This document shows positions 60,406 through 64,000 of a DNA stretch of 64,000 nt, piece by piece. The translations under genes were made by a program, and so were the position numbers. Position 1 is the first letter of the stretch; every line of letters starts with the position of its first letter. Source of the stretch: JBFMFH01 sp964481395 (lineage in GTDB: Bacteria; Acidobacteriota; Vicinamibacteria; Vicinamibacterales; JAKQTR01); assembly GCA_964481395.1 (NCBI GenBank), contig CAYZYG010000009.1, positions 10,591-74,590 on the forward strand. Direction: 5' to 3'. The notes beneath the pieces were generated by a model. It was given only the letters and a program-made list of their open reading frames with translations, was not told the origin of the DNA and searched no databases.

Positions 60406-61347
60406 ATGCACATCGCCGTGGTCGGAGCTGGAGCGGTCGGGGGCTACTACGGGGCCAAGCTGGCCTTCGCCGGCCAGAAGGTCAGTTTTCTGGCGCGCGG
60501 AGCGCACCTGCGGGCGATCCGCGAACGCGGCCTGCTGGTGTGGAGCCCGCTCGGCGACTTCACCGTGCGCGCGCAAGCCGAGGACGACCCGGCCGCCATC
60601 GGCCCGGTTGACCTCGTGATGCTCGCCGTCAAGACCTATGACAACAGCACCGCCTTGCCGGCCCTGAAGCCCCTCGTCGGGCCCTCGACCATCGTAATGA
60701 CGCTGCAGAACGGCGTCGACAGCGTCGATGAGGTCGCCGCGGTCGTCGGACCGGAGCGCGTGCTCGGAGGGCCGACCTACGTGGCCACGGCCCTCACGCT
60801 TCCGGGTCTGATCGAACAGACCGGTACCCACCGGCGCATCGTGTTCGGCGAGGCCTTCGGGGAGCGGGATCGCGTGTCCGATCGCGCCCACGAGATCGCG
60901 GCGATCCTGTCGGCCGCCGACATCCAGGCCGAGGCGGTCGCGGACGCTCGTGTGCCGCTCTGGGAGAAGTTCGTCTACCTGGCGCCCTTCGCGGCCTTCA
61001 CGGGTGCCGCGCGCCTTCCCATTGGTCCGCTCTGGACCGACCCCACCATCCGGGAACAGTTCCTGCTGGCCGTTCAGGAAGTGGAGCGCGTGGCCCACGC
61101 GGAAGGCGTGGCGCTGCCCGACGGCGTGCTCGATCGCGTGATCCGATACGTGGACGCCCTCCCGCCCTCGACGCGCTCCTCATTGCTGATCGACCTGCAG
61201 ATGGGCAAGCGCATCGAACTCGAGTCGCTCGCGGGCTCGGTCGTCCGGCGCGGTGCGGCAGCCGGCGTCCGGACGCCGATCATGGCAGGGCTCTACGCGG
61301 TGCTGAGGCCGTGGGGGAAGGGACAGAGACAAGAGAGTAGACAGTAG
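60406..61347 (+). CDS. panE: 2-dehydropantoate (ketopantoate) reductase family protein
   Basis: The 313-residue protein begins with the NADPH-binding Rossmann motif IAVVGAGAVGGYYGAKLA. VDLVMLAVKTYDN and TLQNGVDSVDEV match PanE/ApbA. WEKFVYLAPFAAFTGAA carries the catalytic Lys, and SSLLIDLQMGKRIELESLAGSVV the substrate-binding Ser/Glu region. PanE reduces ketopantoate to pantoate for coenzyme A; paralogues act on other 2-keto acids. The last residues (GQRQESRQ) and the stop codon lie inside a heptamer array (61334-61368), so the C-terminal end is probably not functional. It is convergent with the endopeptidase gene. Confidence 0.88.
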   Translation: MHIAVVGAGAVGGYYGAKLAFAGQKVSFLARGAHLRAIRERGLLVWSPLGDFTVRAQAEDDPAAIGPVDLVMLAVKTYDNSTALPALKPLVGPSTIVMTLQNGVDSVDEVAAVVGPERVLGGPTYVATALTLPGLIEQTGTHRRIVFGEAFGERDRVSDRAHEIAAILSAADIQAEAVADARVPLWEKFVYLAPFAAFTGAARLPIGPLWTDPTIREQFLLAVQEVERVAHAEGVALPDGVLDRVIRYVDALPPSTRSSLLIDLQMGKRIELESLAGSVVRRGAAAGVRTPIMAGLYAVLRPWGKGQRQESRQ

Positions 61348-61368
61348 AGAGTAGACAGTAGACAGACG
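61334..61368. repeat. Heptamer array overlapping the panE stop codon
   Basis: AGAGTAG, ACAGTAG, AGAGTAG, ACAGTAG, ACAGACG. The stop codon of the reductase gene (61345-61347) is part of the second unit. The unit type is the reverse complement of the array at 61451. Confidence 0.75.
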
Positions 61369-61450
61369 AGGGCAGAAGACAAATACCAGAACAAAGACAA
61401 CGACACACGCAGGGCGGGCCTGCCCTACCGTACTCGCCGCGGTAGGCGCA

Positions 61451-61492
61451 CCTACTATCTACTTTCTACTATCTACTTTCTACTATCCACTT
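61451..61492. repeat. Heptamer array overlapping the endopeptidase stop codon
   Basis: CCTACTA, TCTACTT, TCTACTA, TCTACTT, TCTACTA, TCCACTT. Its end overlaps the TAA of the M74 gene (61491-61493, minus strand). It is complementary to the array 83 nt to the left, so the two could pair into a long hairpin between convergent genes. Confidence 0.75.
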
Positions 61493-62576
61493 ACCTCTGC
61501 GAGATCCCGCCGTACAACGACTCTGCCGTCGGCCACTCGATGCCCGCGAGGAACTCGGGCGTCGATGGAGGCAGAACCCGCGGCGGCAGCACCAGCGGAT
61601 CCGGAGGCGGAGCCGGGGTCCGGAGGGGAATCCGGTATGCGCGCCCCGCGCGGATGCTCGTTGACCGGAGCCCGTTCTCCTGCATGATCGCGCGGACCGA
61701 GGTGCCGTAACGCTTGGCCAGGAGTCCGAGCGTCTGCCCTGAACGCACGACGTGTTTCACCGTGTAGACGGGAGGCTCCATCACGCCCATCTCGACGAGC
61801 ATCGGATGCGCCCGCCGGCCCAGCTCCTGCGCGACGGGGCTGTAGAACCGCACGTGATAGTGGTTGCGGTGGCGCGGCACGTGCTGGATGATGGCGTCCC
61901 GGTATCCGCGCGAGAACATGAATACCCGATCCAGCCAGGCCTTGTCCTCGCCGAGGTCGAGCGCGTAGCGGTACAGCAGCCGCTGGATGCGCGTGTCGAG
62001 GAAGATCTTCTCGACGTCGGTGCGCGTCACGAGCGCCCGCACGAAGGCCCAGTTCCGAGGCAGATCCAGGTTGGCTGCGGTTCCCGTGAAGAACGAGGGC
62101 ACCGGCCCGCCCTTGCGGTAGAACCCGAAATCCACGTCCCGTCCACCCTGGTGGCTCTCGTGGCGCTTCAGCCTCCCGCCGTTCTCGTCGCTGATGTCGC
62201 CGATCACAATCGGCGGCGTCTCAGGAAAGAGGTCGTGCACGGTGGCGACAGCCGCGTCGATGGACTGGATCGTTTCCGTTGTCGCCCAGAGCTGCGCCCC
62301 GGCGAAGGACGTCCAGCGGGGATCGGCCGGCAGGGGAACGGCATTGAACAGCACGGCGCTGCCGGGGGCGCCAATCGACAGGGAGCCGATGGCCGACCGG
62401 TCCGCTTCGATCCGCTCGCGGAGTTCCGCATCGCTCAGATCGAGCAGGGCGGCTGGCGATTCTGCGGCCACGGAGGCGGTCGCCGCGGTCCCGGCCGGCA
62501 ACGCGGCCGCGAGCGGGTCCCCCCACGCCGGTGACAGCACCAGCAACAGCCCCGCGACGACATCGAAAGGTGTCAT
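61491..62576 (-). CDS. Penicillin-insensitive murein endopeptidase (M74, MepA-like) with LysM domain
   Basis: The 361-residue protein has a hydrophobic N-terminus that may serve as a signal peptide. The M74 zinc site is visible: RHESHQGGRDVDFGFY (His and Asp) and HRNHYHVRFYSP (HxH). MepA cuts D-alanyl-meso-DAP cross-links in peptidoglycan. A LysM domain follows at about 270-315 (VVRSGQTLGLLAKRYGTSVRAIMQENGLRS), giving peptidoglycan binding, then a Pro-rich tail. MepA of E. coli lacks LysM, so this is a fused form. It probably acts in the periplasm. Confidence 0.92.
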   Translation of the reverse strand: MTPFDVVAGLLLVLSPAWGDPLAAALPAGTAATASVAAESPAALLDLSDAELRERIEADRSAIGSLSIGAPGSAVLFNAVPLPADPRWTSFAGAQLWATTETIQSIDAAVATVHDLFPETPPIVIGDISDENGGRLKRHESHQGGRDVDFGFYRKGGPVPSFFTGTAANLDLPRNWAFVRALVTRTDVEKIFLDTRIQRLLYRYALDLGEDKAWLDRVFMFSRGYRDAIIQHVPRHRNHYHVRFYSPVAQELGRRAHPMLVEMGVMEPPVYTVKHVVRSGQTLGLLAKRYGTSVRAIMQENGLRSTSIRAGRAYRIPLRTPAPPPDPLVLPPRVLPPSTPEFLAGIEWPTAESLYGGISQR

Positions 62577-62693
62577 CAGTCGAGTCCTGCCTGACAGAGA
62601 TACCGAACAGAGGTAGTGCGCCGCCGCCGAAGCGGCGGCCCATTGTAAACCGCTCGTTTCGGCCCTGTCGAGCAGATACTGCGGAAGGCGCGG

Positions 62694-63965
62694 CTACCGG
62701 ACCACGACCCCGGCCCTGATGACGACGGCAATCCTGCGGGTGTGCCGAATGTCGGTCAGCGGGTCCCCGTCGAGGAGCACGAGGTCAGCGGCCTTACCCT
62801 CGTCGAGAGTGCCCGCTTCAGCCTGGATGCCCAGAAGCGCGGTCGCGTTGACCGTCGCGGTCTCGAGCGCCTGCGCGGGCGAGAGGCCTGACGCCACGTA
62901 CAGCTCGAGTTCCCGGTGCAGGCTGTGGCCCGGCACGACGAACTGCTGGGGCGTATCGGTCCCGGCAGCGATCCGGCCACCAAGCCGGCTGTAGGTGCCG
63001 ACGAACCGCTGCAGGATGGGCAGCGTCTGTTTGAAGTCCGCCAGCGTCGATGCGGTCCACTTTGCCCGACCCATGATGTCCGCCGGGTCCCACTCCCGCT
63101 TCAGGATTTCCGGCGGGACGTCGGCCAGCATCGGGTCCTTCATCAGGTCCTCATCGGCCATCCGCGAGAATCCCTCGTGCAGCGCCAGCGTCGGGACGAT
63201 GACGACGTCATGGTCGACGAGGGAGCGCGCGACCGCCTCCAGCCGGTCGAACGGGATACGCCGCCACTCGTGCTCGAAGGCCGTCCAGCCACCCAGGAAG
63301 TCGTCGTGCGCCTTGCGCATCCGCGCGGGATCGTCGGAAGCGGCATCCGCCACGCCGCTCAAATGCTCGAGGCTGGTGATCCCGGCGTCCGCGGCCTCTC
63401 TGGCGTTCGTACGGCCGAGATGAGCCGCGACGGGAACGCCGCGAGCGCGCGCCTCGGACACGATGACGGACAGCAGCGCCGGTTCGAGCCGGGTGTAGAC
63501 CTTGATGACGCGCGCGCCCATGGCGATCTGGCGGCGCACGGCGGCACGGGCCTCGCCGACGTTGGTGATCTGGACGGCGTTCTTCCAGAAGCTGCCGGCA
63601 CCGTCGAGCAGCGGGCCGGACGTGATCACGCGCGGGCGCGAGGGCAGATCCTCGGCGGCGAGCGGAAACACGGTCGCGGCATCGCCGTGGAGATCGCGGA
63701 CGGTCGTGACCCCGTGCTTCAGGAACACGGGCAGGGTCCACGCGTCGGCATGGACGTGCGCATCGATGAGGCCGGGAATGAGCGTGCGCCCGCTCGCGTC
63801 GATGGTCTGCCGGGCCTCCGCCGGAGGCCGGCCGCCCCGTCCCGCAACTGCGGGTGCGATCAGCTCAATCCTGCCGCCCCGCACGAAGACATCCGCCTTC
63901 GGGGTGACGCGCCCGTCGCCGTGAACGACGCGGGCGTTGACGATGGCCAAGTCGAAGTGGGGCAT
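62694..63965 (-). CDS. Amidohydrolase (imidazolonepropionase/dipeptidase-like)
   Basis: The 423-residue protein without signal peptide shows the binuclear amidohydrolase set: LIDAHVHAD (HxH), RVIKVYTRL (Lys likely carboxylated), VAAHLGRT and LEHLSG (two His) and RIAAGTDTPQQF (Asp). The first and last segments form the usual beta-sandwich (LAIVNARVVHGDG; ADLVLLDGDPLTDI). Family members hydrolyse dipeptides, hydantoins or imidazolones; the substrate here is open. A heptamer array lies just upstream. Confidence 0.9.
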   Translation of the reverse strand: MPHFDLAIVNARVVHGDGRVTPKADVFVRGGRIELIAPAVAGRGGRPPAEARQTIDASGRTLIPGLIDAHVHADAWTLPVFLKHGVTTVRDLHGDAATVFPLAAEDLPSRPRVITSGPLLDGAGSFWKNAVQITNVGEARAAVRRQIAMGARVIKVYTRLEPALLSVIVSEARARGVPVAAHLGRTNAREAADAGITSLEHLSGVADAASDDPARMRKAHDDFLGGWTAFEHEWRRIPFDRLEAVARSLVDHDVVIVPTLALHEGFSRMADEDLMKDPMLADVPPEILKREWDPADIMGRAKWTASTLADFKQTLPILQRFVGTYSRLGGRIAAGTDTPQQFVVPGHSLHRELELYVASGLSPAQALETATVNATALLGIQAEAGTLDEGKAADLVLLDGDPLTDIRHTRRIAVVIRAGVVVR

Positions 63966-63970
63966 CTGAC

Positions 63971-64000
63971 CAGGCGATAGGCGACAGGCGACAGGCGACA
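63971..64000. repeat. Heptamer array at window end
   Basis: CAGGCGA, TAGGCGA, CAGGCGA, CAGGCGA and the start of a further unit; the array continues past the window. This is a fourth unit type with the same 7-bp period. It lies directly upstream of the amidohydrolase gene. Confidence 0.7.

Noticed and set aside
1..64000. rRNA, tRNA, prophage or integrated plasmid
   Set aside because: No rRNA or tRNA-like sequence, no phage structural or integrase genes and no conjugation genes were seen on reading both strands.

Overview
The window is high-GC bacterial chromosome with densely packed genes and no rRNA or tRNA that I can see. Several gene families point to Acidobacteriota, most likely class Vicinamibacteria: a tricorn-like S41 protease, sortilin/BNR propellers, an M16 protease pair next to a CBM9/DUF5916 barrel, a Ser/Thr kinase with TPRs, SSS symporters and HTH-TM-propeller regulators. 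This placement is inference from gene content; there is no phylogenetic marker in the window.

Layout. 1-4.3 kb: the end of a class V aminotransferase, then a tricorn-type protease. 4.8-9.9 kb (minus): an NTF2-like protein, a Pls/PosA-type membrane NRPS-like synthetase and a LysE exporter. 10-14.3 kb (plus): TerB-like protein, then a translationally coupled HEAT protein and HD-GYP protein that share an N-terminal domain. 14.5-18.5 kb (minus): an L-arabinose operon (FucI/AraA-type isomerase, araB, araD). 18.7-22.9 kb: a thioredoxin-HEAT protein, a thioredoxin-fold gene interrupted by one in-frame TGA that reads as a selenoprotein, DUF1697 and DUF1579. 23.1-23.8 kb: a Phd-PIN toxin-antitoxin pair. 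24-31.8 kb: Ski2-like helicase, BNR propeller protein, SSS symporter. 32-38.6 kb (minus): CBM9/DUF5916 barrel, two M16 subunits, a divergent glutamine synthetase. 38.7-49.1 kb (plus): M14 carboxypeptidase lipoprotein, two pseudopilin-like proteins, an HTH-TM-propeller regulator, an AstE-like deacylase, a large Ser/Thr kinase. 49.1-51 kb: an AbrB-PIN pair and a DDAH-like hydrolase carrying a roughly 95-codon insert made of repeat DNA. 51-58.1 kb (minus): a giant secreted protein with 25 tandem NPDIA-type pentapeptides. 58.6-64 kb: amidohydrolases, a ketopantoate reductase and an M74 endopeptidase with LysM.

Three observations stand out. (1) Positions 19806-21758 read as one 650-residue thioredoxin-fold protein with TGA exactly where relatives have the first Cys of CPPC; 18 nt after the TGA an mRNA hairpin presents a GGUCU loop, the arrangement I recall for E. 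coli fdhF. (2) At least 16 short tandem arrays, nearly all intergenic, share a period of exactly 7 bp but use several different heptamers. (3) Two dRS3-like palindromic elements (ATTCCC-N8-GGGAAT) are present, one of them inside the DDAH reading frame together with a heptamer array.

Most apparent long antisense frames are GC-driven shadows and are not annotated.
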